A stretch of 64,000 bases of DNA, taken from Kibdelosporangium banguiense. GTDB taxonomy: Bacteria; Actinomycetota; Actinomycetes; Mycobacteriales; Pseudonocardiaceae. The position numbers and the translations under genes were made by a program. The notes below the pieces were generated by a model, which worked only from the letters and a program-made list of their open reading frames with translations, had not been told where the DNA came from and did not search any database. The stretch spans positions 6,957,203 to 7,021,202 of the forward strand of contig NZ_JAGINW010000001.1 of NCBI RefSeq assembly GCF_017876405.1. The letters run 5' to 3'. Each line of letters opens with the position of its first letter. The stretch's first letter is position 1. Positions 32,573-40,294 of this stretch are shown piece after piece.

Positions 32573-32779
32573 TCATCCGGTCGCCTGGCCGTCCCTGTGT
32601 TGATGCGCGTCGATGCGCTGGTCGAGGTCCTCCAAATCGTTGTGCAGTGCGGTCAGCTCGCGGGCGTGTCTGTTGAGCTGTTGCGATTGCTGGTCGATGC
32701 GGGTCCGCAGGTGGTGCAGCTCCTTGCCCGTCTCGGTGACGGGGACCGCCGCGGCGTTCTCGTCGTTGGTTTCATTCAT
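32573..32779 (-). CDS. Small coiled-coil hypothetical protein
   Basis: The 68-residue protein starts at ATG 32779 with GGGAGAG 5 nt upstream. Most of it is a predicted coiled coil (ELHHLRTRIDQQSQQLNRHA, ELTALHNDLEDLDQRIDAH). No family is recognised. Confidence 0.6.
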   Translation of the reverse strand: MNETNDENAAAVPVTETGKELHHLRTRIDQQSQQLNRHARELTALHNDLEDLDQRIDAHQHRDGQATG

Positions 32780-32912
32780 GCAACTCTCCCAGCAGAACCA
32801 GATCTTGCCTCCGCGCACGAAGACCACACCACGGTTTCCCCGTGGCCGCCCGGGCTAAACGCCGGGTTGGTGAATTCATGCCAAAGAGCTGGTCCGGGCT
32901 CTGCTGGATGGG

Positions 32913-33611
32913 CTAACCGGCCTGCCGCCCGAAGCTCCGGTGATACAGCCACAGCACGTCCCGGCCGAACGACCAGACCAGCGAGCCCAGCGCGATCGCG
33001 GTGACGAGCAGGCTGATCAGGTGTGGCAACAGGCCCGAGGCGGCCAGCACCAGGACGATTCCCTGAGCTGCGGCGACGGTCTTGCGCGCCATGCTGTGCG
33101 GCAGCGGTGCCTTCAGCCACGGCATCGCCCAGCTCGCGGCCACGAACACGTACCGCATCAGGCCCATCGCCAGCACCCACGGACCAAGGTACGAGGACAC
33201 GAAGACGCTGAGAACCAGGATCAGGAAGGCGTCGACCTCCATGTCGAACCGGGCGCCCAGCGACGACTCCGTCCCGGTCCGGCGCGCGATCTGACCGTCG
33301 ATCGCGTCGCCGATGAGCGCGACCGCGGCAAGCGGGATCAGCAGCCCCAGCGGTGTCGGCGGCCCGGCGAACGACTCGACCACGAGCACCGTCACACACC
33401 CGACGAGGGTCGCCCGGGCAAGTGTCACCCGATCGGCTGGACCTGGGCGCAGCGCCTTGGCTTTGATCAACGCGACGGTGAGCGCTCCCGTGAGGACAAG
33501 GGTGTACGCCACCGCGGTGAGCCAGCCGCCCAGGCTCAGCGGTGTGATCAGGGCCATCCCGGTGACCAGGAGTAACTGCGCGACGGCTCCCGCGGCGGGT
33601 TCCAGCGCCAC
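32913..33611 (-). CDS. CDP-alcohol phosphatidyltransferase family membrane enzyme
   Basis: The 232-residue protein has about six membrane segments and the complete family motif D-x2-D-G-x2-A-R-x8-G-x3-D-x3-D, seen from GDAIDGQIARRTG to GARFDMEVD (about 98-124). Such enzymes transfer a phosphoalcohol from a CDP-linked donor. GTG 33611 is chosen for its GGGAGGGG site 4 nt upstream; a longer form would run into the divergent gene. Only 51 bp separate it from the pterin-like operon, so shared control is likely and its lipid product may belong to that pathway. Confidence 0.85.
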   Translation of the reverse strand: MALEPAAGAVAQLLLVTGMALITPLSLGGWLTAVAYTLVLTGALTVALIKAKALRPGPADRVTLARATLVGCVTVLVVESFAGPPTPLGLLIPLAAVALIGDAIDGQIARRTGTESSLGARFDMEVDAFLILVLSVFVSSYLGPWVLAMGLMRYVFVAASWAMPWLKAPLPHSMARKTVAAAQGIVLVLAASGLLPHLISLLVTAIALGSLVWSFGRDVLWLYHRSFGRQAG

Positions 33612-33662
33612 CGAACCCCTCCCGATACCTAAGGTGATCGGAAGCCTAGGTGGAGGTGCGAA

Positions 33663-34637
33663 TTGACGGAACGGGCGTTCTGGGTGCGGTCGGCTGGTCA
33701 CGGCGAGGTTGAGCCTGTTCATGTGTCACAACACGCGGCGGATGAGGTATTGGTTCGAACACTTTTCTCCGGGGTCAGCCGTGGCACCGAAACGCTGGTT
33801 TTCCGCGGCGAGGTCCCGGAGAGCCAGTACGACGCCATGCAGGCGCCGTACCAAGAAGGTAGCTTCCCCGCCCCGGTGAAGTACGGCTACCTCAACGTCG
33901 GTCTCGTTGAGGAAGGACCTATCACCCTTAAGGGCAGGACGGTTTTCTGCCTCTATCCACATCAGACTCGTTACGTGGTCCCGGCCACAGCCGTGACGGT
34001 CGTGCCCGACGACGTGCCCGCGGGCCGGGCGATTCTCGCGGGGACGGTCGAGACGGCGTTGAACGCGGTGTGGGATGCGGCACCCATGGTCGGTGACCGG
34101 ATCGCTGTCGTCGGGGCGGGAATGGTCGGTGCCTCGGTGGCCAAAGTGCTCGCCGGGTTCCCCGCGACCGAGGTCCAACTGGTCGACAGCGACCCGGCGA
34201 AGGCCGCCATCGCCGAGGCGCTCGGCGTGCCGTTCGCCACTCCCGACGAGGCCGTTGACGGCTGTGACCTGGTCATACACGCCAGTGCGACGGAGGCGGG
34301 ACTGGTCAGATCGCTCGAGCTGCTCGCCGACGACGGCGAGGTCATCGAGCTCAGCTGGTACGGCGAACGGCGTGTGACCCTGCCGTTAGGGGAGTGGTTT
34401 CACTCGCGCAGGCTGTCGATCCGCGCCAGTCAGGTGGGTGCGGTGGCCCAGGCCAGGCGAGGCCGGCGCAGCTACGCCGATCGGATGGCTATCGCCCTGC
34501 GGCTGCTGGCCGACCCGGGGTTTGAAGCCCTGATCACCAGGGAATTCCCGTTCGATGAGCTGCCCTCGGTGATGACTGGTCTGGCAACTGGTGAACTACC
34601 TGGCCTTTGTATCCGTATTAGCTACGACGGCAGGTAA
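33663..34637 (+). CDS. Zinc-type alcohol dehydrogenase-like (MDR) oxidoreductase
   Basis: The 324-residue protein is an MDR dehydrogenase of the BchC/threonine-dehydrogenase-like branch: TLFSGVSRGTETLVFRGEVP (about 32-51), PVKYGYLNVGLVEEG, and a Rossmann motif IAVVGAGMVGASVAKVLAG (about 148-166). The usual catalytic and structural zinc Cys clusters are not evident. TTG 33663 is supported by GGAGG 6 nt upstream. It is the first gene of a six-gene operon ending in GTP cyclohydrolase II, where it could oxidise or reduce a pathway intermediate. Confidence 0.85.
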   Translation: MTERAFWVRSAGHGEVEPVHVSQHAADEVLVRTLFSGVSRGTETLVFRGEVPESQYDAMQAPYQEGSFPAPVKYGYLNVGLVEEGPITLKGRTVFCLYPHQTRYVVPATAVTVVPDDVPAGRAILAGTVETALNAVWDAAPMVGDRIAVVGAGMVGASVAKVLAGFPATEVQLVDSDPAKAAIAEALGVPFATPDEAVDGCDLVIHASATEAGLVRSLELLADDGEVIELSWYGERRVTLPLGEWFHSRRLSIRASQVGAVAQARRGRRSYADRMAIALRLLADPGFEALITREFPFDELPSVMTGLATGELPGLCIRISYDGR

Positions 34638-34663
34638 GTCGAACCGATTGGGAGGGCCCCCGG

Positions 34664-35062
34664 GTGTTCAGCCTCACCGTCCGCGATCACGTCATGGTCG
34701 CTCACAGCTTCCGCGGGGAGGTCTTCGGCCCCGCGCAGCAGCTTCATGGCGCGACGTTCATCGTGGACGCGACATTTCAGCGAGCCGAGCTCGACGACGA
34801 CAACATCGTCGTCGACATTGGACTCGCCAGCGAGCAGCTCAAAGCGGTGCTCGGTGCGCTCAACTACCGCAACCTCGACGACGTCGAGGAGTTCGCCGGT
34901 ATCAACACCTCGACCGAGTTCCTGGCCAAGGTCATCGCCGACAGGATCGCCGGCGCGATAGCGGCGGGCAAGCTCGGCGAAGGCGCGCACGGACTCAACG
35001 AACTCACCATCACGCTGCATGAGTCCCATGTGGCCTGGGCCAGTTACAGGCGATCGCTGTGA
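34664..35062 (+). CDS. 6-pyruvoyltetrahydropterin synthase (QueD) homologue with degenerate active site
   Basis: The 132-residue protein has the T-fold PTPS pattern, aligning with E. coli QueD from VAHSF to WASYRR. Against QueD, the zinc site keeps His14 and His28 but the third His is Ala30 (HGA instead of HGH). The catalytic Cys is Ala24, and the Asp-His pair of LDHHYLN is replaced by Asn67-Tyr68. The pterin-anchoring Glu120 (LHES) remains. From memory, S. coelicolor SCO6650 has the same losses, binds no zinc and does not catalyse the PTPS reaction. GTG 34664 follows a GGAGG site; the stop overlaps the glycosyltransferase start (GTGA). Confidence 0.88.
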   Translation: MFSLTVRDHVMVAHSFRGEVFGPAQQLHGATFIVDATFQRAELDDDNIVVDIGLASEQLKAVLGALNYRNLDDVEEFAGINTSTEFLAKVIADRIAGAIAAGKLGEGAHGLNELTITLHESHVAWASYRRSL

Positions 35063-36117
35063 TCACTTTCGTGCTGCCAGGCGACATCGACGACATGACC
35101 GTCCCCAGTGGCGGCAACGTCTACGACCGGCGGATGTGCCAGACGCTCACCGTGCGCGAGATCCCCATCGCGGGCAGCTGGCCGAAGCCGGACGAGACCA
35201 GCCGGAGAGAGCTGGCCACCACGCTGGCCGGTCTGGCCGACGGGTCGGTCGTCCTGCTCGACGGGCTTGTGGCGTGTGGGGTTCCTGAGGTCGTTGTGCC
35301 AGAAGCGAACCGGTTGCGAGTCGTTGTGCTCGTGCATCTGCCGCTGGCCGACGAGACGGGTCTTGCCCGGGACGTCGCGGCCGACCTTGATGCCCGTGAG
35401 CGGGAGACGCTGCACGCGGCGAGCGCGGTCATCGCGACCAGTCCGTGGGCCGCGCGCCGCCTGATCGAGCACCACTCGCTGGACGCTCACCGGGTGCACG
35501 CCGTACCGCCGGGAACCGACCCTGCGCCGCTTGCGCCTGGCAGCGATGGCCGTTCACGGCTGGTGTGCGTGGCCGCGGTGACCCGGCGTAAGGGCCTGGA
35601 CCTGCTGGTCGAGGCGCTCGGAGACATCCGGGACCTGCCGTTCACGTGTGACTGTGTCGGTTCGCTGCGTCGTGACCCCGCGTACGTACATCTCCTGCGA
35701 GGGCTGATCGAGCACCGTGGCCTGTCCGGCCGGATCTCCTTGACCGGACCGCGGATCGGCGCGGATCTGGAAGCCACGTACGCCGCAGCGGATCTGCTTG
35801 TGCTGCCGTCGCACACCGAGACATACGGCATGGTGCTCACCGAGGCGCTCGCCCGGGGAATCCCTGTGCTGGCAACAGACTCCGGCGCGATCCCGGAGAC
35901 CGTCGGGCAAGCGCCGGACGGCACCGTGCCCGGGATCCTGACCTCCCAGTGGAAGCTTGCCGGGGCACTGCGCCGGTTTCTCACCGAGCCCGATCTGCGT
36001 GAGCAGTTGCGGGCCGCGGCGCAGGCCCGCCGCGAGACGCTGACCACATGGGACCAGGCCGCCCAGCAACTGGCCGGCGTGCTGGCCCAAGTCCAGCAGG
36101 AGCCGGCATGCCTCTGA
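35059..36117 (+). CDS. GT4-family glycosyltransferase
   Basis: The 352-residue protein has the GT-B fold of family 4. The C-terminal donor-binding half is clear: LVCVAAVTRRKGLDLLVEAL (about 169-188), DLLVLPSHTETYGMVLTEAL (about 247-266) with the E-x7-E motif, and ARGIPVLATDSGAIPE. The N-terminal half is short. It probably adds a sugar from a nucleotide donor to the product of the pterin-like pathway or to a lipid. Coupled to neighbours by GTGA upstream and a 10-bp overlap downstream. Confidence 0.88.
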   Translation: MITFVLPGDIDDMTVPSGGNVYDRRMCQTLTVREIPIAGSWPKPDETSRRELATTLAGLADGSVVLLDGLVACGVPEVVVPEANRLRVVVLVHLPLADETGLARDVAADLDARERETLHAASAVIATSPWAARRLIEHHSLDAHRVHAVPPGTDPAPLAPGSDGRSRLVCVAAVTRRKGLDLLVEALGDIRDLPFTCDCVGSLRRDPAYVHLLRGLIEHRGLSGRISLTGPRIGADLEATYAAADLLVLPSHTETYGMVLTEALARGIPVLATDSGAIPETVGQAPDGTVPGILTSQWKLAGALRRFLTEPDLREQLRAAAQARRETLTTWDQAAQQLAGVLAQVQQEPACL

Positions 36118-36914
36118 GCAATCGGACCACGTACCCAGCCGAATGGCTGGCGCTGCGGGAAGTCGCCGACGGCGCCGCGCGTTCGGCTGAGCTGATCGAG
36201 TCGCTGGCCGGACATCTCGCCGGCCGGCCCGGCCTGATCATCCGTGACCTCGGCTGCGGCATCGGCTCGATGGGCCGGTGGCTGTCGGGTCAGCTGCCCG
36301 GACCGCAGCACTGGATCCTGCACGACCGTGACCCCGGCCTGCTCTCGCGGGCCGTCGCCGGGATGCCTCGCACCGTCACCGTCACGGGCGAACTTCAGGA
36401 CATCACGCGGCTGCGTGCGGCGGACCTCAGCGGCACGTCGCTCGTGACGGCGTCCGCATTGCTCGACCTGCTCACCGCGGACGAGCTCGGCGCCCTCATC
36501 ACGGCTCTGACCGAGGCGAAGTGCCCGGCGGTGTTCGCACTGTCGGTGGTGGGCGTGGTGGAGTTCGAACCGGAGGACGCGCTCGACGCGGAACTGGGCA
36601 AAGCCTTCAACGCACACCAGCGCCGGACCACCGACGGCCGCCGTCTGCTTGGGCCGGACGCTGTGGACACAGCCGTGGCTCTGTTCGAACAACATGGTGC
36701 CGTCGTGCGCCGGGCCGCCAGTCCATGGCGCCTCGCGCCGTCCGACAGCGCACTGATCACTGAATGGCTGCACGGCTGGGTGGCTGCGGCCGTCGAGCAC
36801 CAGCCAGACCTGGCCGAGCACGCCGACGCGTACCTCGAACGCCGGACAACGGACGCTGACCTGCGGGTTCTCGTCCAGCACGAAGACCTACTCGCGTTGC
36901 CGGCAGGTGCATGA
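36108..36914 (+). CDS. Class I SAM-dependent methyltransferase of the pterin-like operon
   Basis: The 268-residue protein has SAM motif I at IIRDLGCGIGSMGRWLSG (about 43-60) and motif II region HWILHDRDPGLL. ATG 36108 has AGGAG 5 nt upstream and overlaps the glycosyltransferase by 10 bp; the stop overlaps the next start (ATGATGA). A small-molecule methylation in the operon pathway is the natural inference. Confidence 0.84.
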   Translation: MPLSNRTTYPAEWLALREVADGAARSAELIESLAGHLAGRPGLIIRDLGCGIGSMGRWLSGQLPGPQHWILHDRDPGLLSRAVAGMPRTVTVTGELQDITRLRAADLSGTSLVTASALLDLLTADELGALITALTEAKCPAVFALSVVGVVEFEPEDALDAELGKAFNAHQRRTTDGRRLLGPDAVDTAVALFEQHGAVVRRAASPWRLAPSDSALITEWLHGWVAAAVEHQPDLAEHADAYLERRTTDADLRVLVQHEDLLALPAGA

Positions 36915-37900
36915 TGACAACAATGATCGACGCTCCCGTCCTGGACCGGCCGGTGCCGGCTCCCGTCGCGACGGCACCGGCGAAGAAGAAGAAACTGTGG
37001 GCCTGGCTGAAACTGGCAGTCGGTGCCGGGATCATCGTTGCTCTTTTCTGGCAATTGGGTACCCAGAGCTTTGTGGACGGGTTGCGCGTGATCACCGTGG
37101 GCGAGATCTTCGCCGCGCTCGGGATCGGACTGGCGACAACGGTGCTCAGCGCGTGGCGCTGGTGCCTGGTCGCCCGCCGTCTCGGCCTGCGGTTGTCGCT
37201 CTCGCGTGCTGTCCTTGACTACTACCGTGCGCTGTTCCTCAATGCCGTGTTGCCCGCGGGCGTGCTCGGCGACGTGCAACGCGCGGTTCAGCATGGTCAG
37301 CAGGAAGGTGACGTCGGCAGGGGCGTGCGAGCCGTTGTCCTTGAACGGATCGCCGGTCAGGCCGTGGTCATCGTCGCCGGCGTCGCGGTGTTGCTGGCCG
37401 TGCCGTCGTTGGGTCTGCCACGCGACATCATCCTGATCGTTCTCGGTGTTGTGGCCATCCTGGCCATCGCGTTCATCGCCGGACGGCGTTGGGCGCGTGC
37501 CAACACCGGCCTCAGCCGCACCATGGACGACATCCGGGCCGGACTTCTCGCGCGCAACGCGTGGCCCGGAATCACGCTACTGTCAGCAGCAGCACTGGCG
37601 GGGCACATCACCCTTTTTGTCGTCGCGGCCCACGCGGTCGGATCGACGGCGCCGATCGCCCAGCTGGTGCCGCTGATGGTGCTGTCGTTGCTCGCGATGG
37701 GACTGCCAGTCAACATCGGGGGCTGGGGACCCAGGGAAGGCGTGGCCGCGGTGGTGTTCGGCGCCGCTGGACTGGGCGCCGCGCAGGGGCTCACCACCGC
37801 GGTGGTTTACGGAGTGCTCGCGCTGGTCGCGAGCCTGCCCGGAGCCGGAGTGCTGATTCTCCGCGCACCGGTGCTGCGGAGATTGGAAAAAGCACTATGA
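36911..37900 (+). CDS. Lysylphosphatidylglycerol synthase transmembrane-domain (flippase-like) protein
   Basis: The 329-residue protein has about eight membrane segments after a basic N-terminal linker (PAKKKKLWAWLKL). It shows the family landmarks AWRWCLVARRLGLRL, YYRALFLNAVLPAGVLGDVQ (about 99-118) and GLPVNIGGWGPREGVAA (about 263-279). Proteins of this type lack the aminoacyl-transfer domain and are thought to move or accommodate glycolipids across the membrane. Its place between a methyltransferase and a cyclohydrolase suggests the product is membrane-associated or exported. Confidence 0.85.
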   Translation: MMTTMIDAPVLDRPVPAPVATAPAKKKKLWAWLKLAVGAGIIVALFWQLGTQSFVDGLRVITVGEIFAALGIGLATTVLSAWRWCLVARRLGLRLSLSRAVLDYYRALFLNAVLPAGVLGDVQRAVQHGQQEGDVGRGVRAVVLERIAGQAVVIVAGVAVLLAVPSLGLPRDIILIVLGVVAILAIAFIAGRRWARANTGLSRTMDDIRAGLLARNAWPGITLLSAAALAGHITLFVVAAHAVGSTAPIAQLVPLMVLSLLAMGLPVNIGGWGPREGVAAVVFGAAGLGAAQGLTTAVVYGVLALVASLPGAGVLILRAPVLRRLEKAL

Positions 37901-38517
37901 CGGAATTGGCCGGCTTCACCCGACGCGCCGCCGAAACGCGGTTGCCCACCAGATACGGCGACTTCCAGGCCATCGGGTACGCCGACCCGACCTGCGCCCA
38001 CGAACAGGTCGCCCTGGTCTACGGCGACATAACCGGTCGCGACCCACTCACCAGGGTCCACTCCGAATGCCTGACCGGCGACGTCTTCGGATCAACCCGG
38101 TGCGAGTGCGGCGACCAGTTATCAGCGGCCATGAGAGCAATAGTCGCCGAAGGCGCAGGCATCCTGATCTACCTGCAAGGCCACGAAGGCCGCGGCATAG
38201 GCCTGCTCGCGAAACTCAAAGCCATGCGCCTGCAAGAAGACGGCCTGGACACAGTGGACGCCAACGTAGCCCTCGGCCTGCCCGTAGACTCCCGCGACTA
38301 CACAGTAGCGGCCGAAATCCTGCACGACCTCGGCGTCCCCGCAATCCGCCTGCTGTCCAACAACCCCCGCAAACTGGACAGTCTCCGCCAACACGGAATC
38401 TGCATCAGCGAACAGGTCCCCCTGCTGGTGGAGCCGAACGACGAAAACCTGCCCTACCTGAAGGCAAAACGGGAGCGGCTCGACCACTACCTGCCACAAT
38501 TGGACAACTTGAGCTGA
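37897..38517 (+). CDS. GTP cyclohydrolase II homologue with Met at the Tyr105 position
   Basis: The 206-residue protein is a stand-alone RibA-type enzyme with zinc ligands Cys58, Cys69 and Cys71 (HSECLTGDVFGSTRCECG) and the GTP-handling motif GHEGRGIGLL. E. coli RibA has Tyr105 in the segment IRAYALQDQG; the matching segment here is LKAMRLQEDG, so Met110 takes its place. From memory, the S. coelicolor paralogue SCO6655 carries Met at this site and releases the formylated product FAPy instead of the deformylated pyrimidine. No other riboflavin gene is nearby. It ends the operon before a strong terminator. Confidence 0.9.
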   Translation: MTELAGFTRRAAETRLPTRYGDFQAIGYADPTCAHEQVALVYGDITGRDPLTRVHSECLTGDVFGSTRCECGDQLSAAMRAIVAEGAGILIYLQGHEGRGIGLLAKLKAMRLQEDGLDTVDANVALGLPVDSRDYTVAAEILHDLGVPAIRLLSNNPRKLDSLRQHGICISEQVPLLVEPNDENLPYLKAKRERLDHYLPQLDNLS

Positions 38518-38526
38518 TATCTCTGG

Positions 38527-38560
38527 CTGGACCCCGGGATTTTCCGGGGTCCAGTTTTTT
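38527..38560 (+). terminator. Rho-independent terminator of the pterin-like operon
   Basis: CTGGACCCCGG (38527-38537) pairs perfectly with CCGGGGTCCAG (38544-38554) across a 6-nt loop, followed by six T. It lies 9 bp after the cyclohydrolase stop. Confidence 0.93.
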
Positions 38561-38637
38561 GTAACAAGCCAAGCGCGCGGCCACCGACACCGAAGCAAAA
38601 CCCGAACAGGCCCCAACCGAAGCCACCAAGGACGCAG

Positions 38638-39336
38638 TCACTGTTCCAGCATGGACAGGGTGGCGGCGAAGGAGGTCACCAGGCTGGAAAGGATGTTGCG
38701 GCCTTTCTCGGCTGTGGCGAGGGAAGGGAGGCCGACGACGCCTGATTCGGTGTATGCCTGCAGGCCGAGGGTGAGCATGTGGGGGCGGTCGTCGGCGATG
38801 TGGTCGTGGGTGGCGTAGTCGGGACGTACTACGTGCGGGTGGGCGTGCAGGAGTATCGAGACTTCGATTTCGCCTGCGTGCATGTCGGTGAGCATCGAGC
38901 TTTTGAGGCCTGCCGCCGCCCTTGCTGTCAGCCAGTCTGTCTCGGTGGGGAAGAGGGCCATACCTTGTGACTCCTGGACCACATTGGACAGGACGTAGTT
39001 TCCGCCGTGGGCGTTGACCAGGACCAGTTTCTCTATGCCTGAGCCGCGAAGGGAGGCTGCGATGTCCTGGATGACTGTGTACAGGGTCCTGGCTGTGATG
39101 CTGACGGTTCCGGGCCAGGCTGAGTGTTCGTGGGAGCAGGAGATTGTTATGGGGGGAAGCTCGAAGACCGGGTAGGCGGTGCTGAGGGCCCGTGCGATGG
39201 TGGACGCGATGACGGTGTCTGTGGCCAGCGGGAGGATCGCACCGTGTTGCTCGAAGCTGCCGATGGGCAGGATCGCGACTGAGGCGTTGCGGTCCCGTTC
39301 GTCCACGGTGGTGTGCAGGGGAAGGAATTCCGTCAT
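38638..39336 (-). CDS. Creatininase-family amidohydrolase
   Basis: The 232-residue protein has the creatininase metal motifs: ILPIGSFEQHGAILPLATDT (about 22-41, Glu-His and Asp), VLVNAHGGN (about 104-112), and MLTDMHAGEIEVS (about 147-159). The family includes creatininase, mycofactocin MftE and the archaeal formamide hydrolase ArfB, which deformylates the FAPy nucleotide of riboflavin synthesis. It faces the end of the operon containing a FAPy-type cyclohydrolase, so a deformylase role is attractive but unproven. The ATG has AAGGG 4 nt upstream. Confidence 0.85.
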   Translation of the reverse strand: MTEFLPLHTTVDERDRNASVAILPIGSFEQHGAILPLATDTVIASTIARALSTAYPVFELPPITISCSHEHSAWPGTVSITARTLYTVIQDIAASLRGSGIEKLVLVNAHGGNYVLSNVVQESQGMALFPTETDWLTARAAAGLKSSMLTDMHAGEIEVSILLHAHPHVVRPDYATHDHIADDRPHMLTLGLQAYTESGVVGLPSLATAEKGRNILSSLVTSFAATLSMLEQ

Positions 39337-39385
39337 GATGCCCTTCAGGAGTTGACGCGTTTCCGATCAGTATTGTCTTCAGGTC

Positions 39386-40294
39386 ATGATCCCTGTCGTG
39401 CTGGACTGTGATCCTGGCCATGACGATGTTTTCGCCATCCTGCTCGCGGCCGCTCATCCGGGGATCGATCTGCGGGCCATCACCACCGTGGCCGGGAACG
39501 GGACTCTCGACCAGGTGACGCGGAACGCTCTCAGAGTGTGCACGCTCGCCGGGATCACCGGTATTCCGGTCGCCGCCGGGGCCGCCTCGGACAAGACCGC
39601 ACCGCGGATTCATGGTGCCAGCGCGCTGGACGGTGCGGATCTTCCTGAGCCGGCTGACTTGTTGAGCAGTGACGGCGCCGTCGCTGTGATGGAACGGCTG
39701 CTTGAGCAGGCGCCGTTGACGATTGTCGCGACTGGGCCGCTGACCAATGTCGCTGCTCTTCTGGAGCGCAGGCCTGATCTGCGGCCGGAGATTGTCCTGA
39801 TGGGTGGCAGTTGCGGGCGCGGCAACTGGCGTCCGTTGGCGGAGTTCAATATCTGGGCTGATCCTGAGGCTGCCGACCGGGTGTTCACCAGTGGCCTGCC
39901 GGTGACCATGTGCGGCCTGGACGTCACGCATCAGGCGCTTGCCACGCCGGATGTGTTCGAACGACTGCGGGCGATGGCGACGCCACTGGCCGACACGATG
40001 GCGGATCTGTTGCGGTTCTTCGCATCGACGTATGACGAGGTGTTCGGGATGCCGGATCCGCCGGTGCATGATCCGGTCGCGGTGGCGGCTGTCGCGAAGC
40101 CGAGCCTGCTGAAGTTCGTGGATGCGCCGGTGGCTGTGGAACTGGATGGCACGCACACGCGGGGAGCGACCGTGGTCGATCTGCACGGGATCACAGGCCG
40201 GCCGGCGAACGTGCGTGTTGCGGTCGAGCTGGACCGGCCGGGGTTCTGGGACATGATGCTCAGTGCGATCGAACGACTTGGCCGAGCAGCTTGA
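39386..40294 (+). CDS. Inosine-uridine preferring nucleoside hydrolase family protein
   Basis: The 302-residue protein has the hallmark N-terminal calcium-binding DCDPGHDDVFAILLA (about 7-21), GPLTNVAALL (about 115-124), the EFNIWADPEAAD segment (about 152-163) and VHDPVAVAA with the final Asp. It cleaves N-glycosidic bonds of nucleosides in the cytosol. It diverges from the creatininase gene by 49 bp and overlaps the convergent MocR gene by 35 bp. Its substrate could be ordinary nucleosides or an intermediate from the nearby GTP-derived pathway. Confidence 0.88.
   Translation: MIPVVLDCDPGHDDVFAILLAAAHPGIDLRAITTVAGNGTLDQVTRNALRVCTLAGITGIPVAAGAASDKTAPRIHGASALDGADLPEPADLLSSDGAVAVMERLLEQAPLTIVATGPLTNVAALLERRPDLRPEIVLMGGSCGRGNWRPLAEFNIWADPEAADRVFTSGLPVTMCGLDVTHQALATPDVFERLRAMATPLADTMADLLRFFASTYDEVFGMPDPPVHDPVAVAAVAKPSLLKFVDAPVAVELDGTHTRGATVVDLHGITGRPANVRVAVELDRPGFWDMMLSAIERLGRAA

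Noticed and set aside
38405..40186. Long minus-strand frame across creatininase and nucleoside hydrolase genes
   Set aside because: Composition is Arg/His/Pro-rich with no motif; both real genes have complete catalytic motifs.
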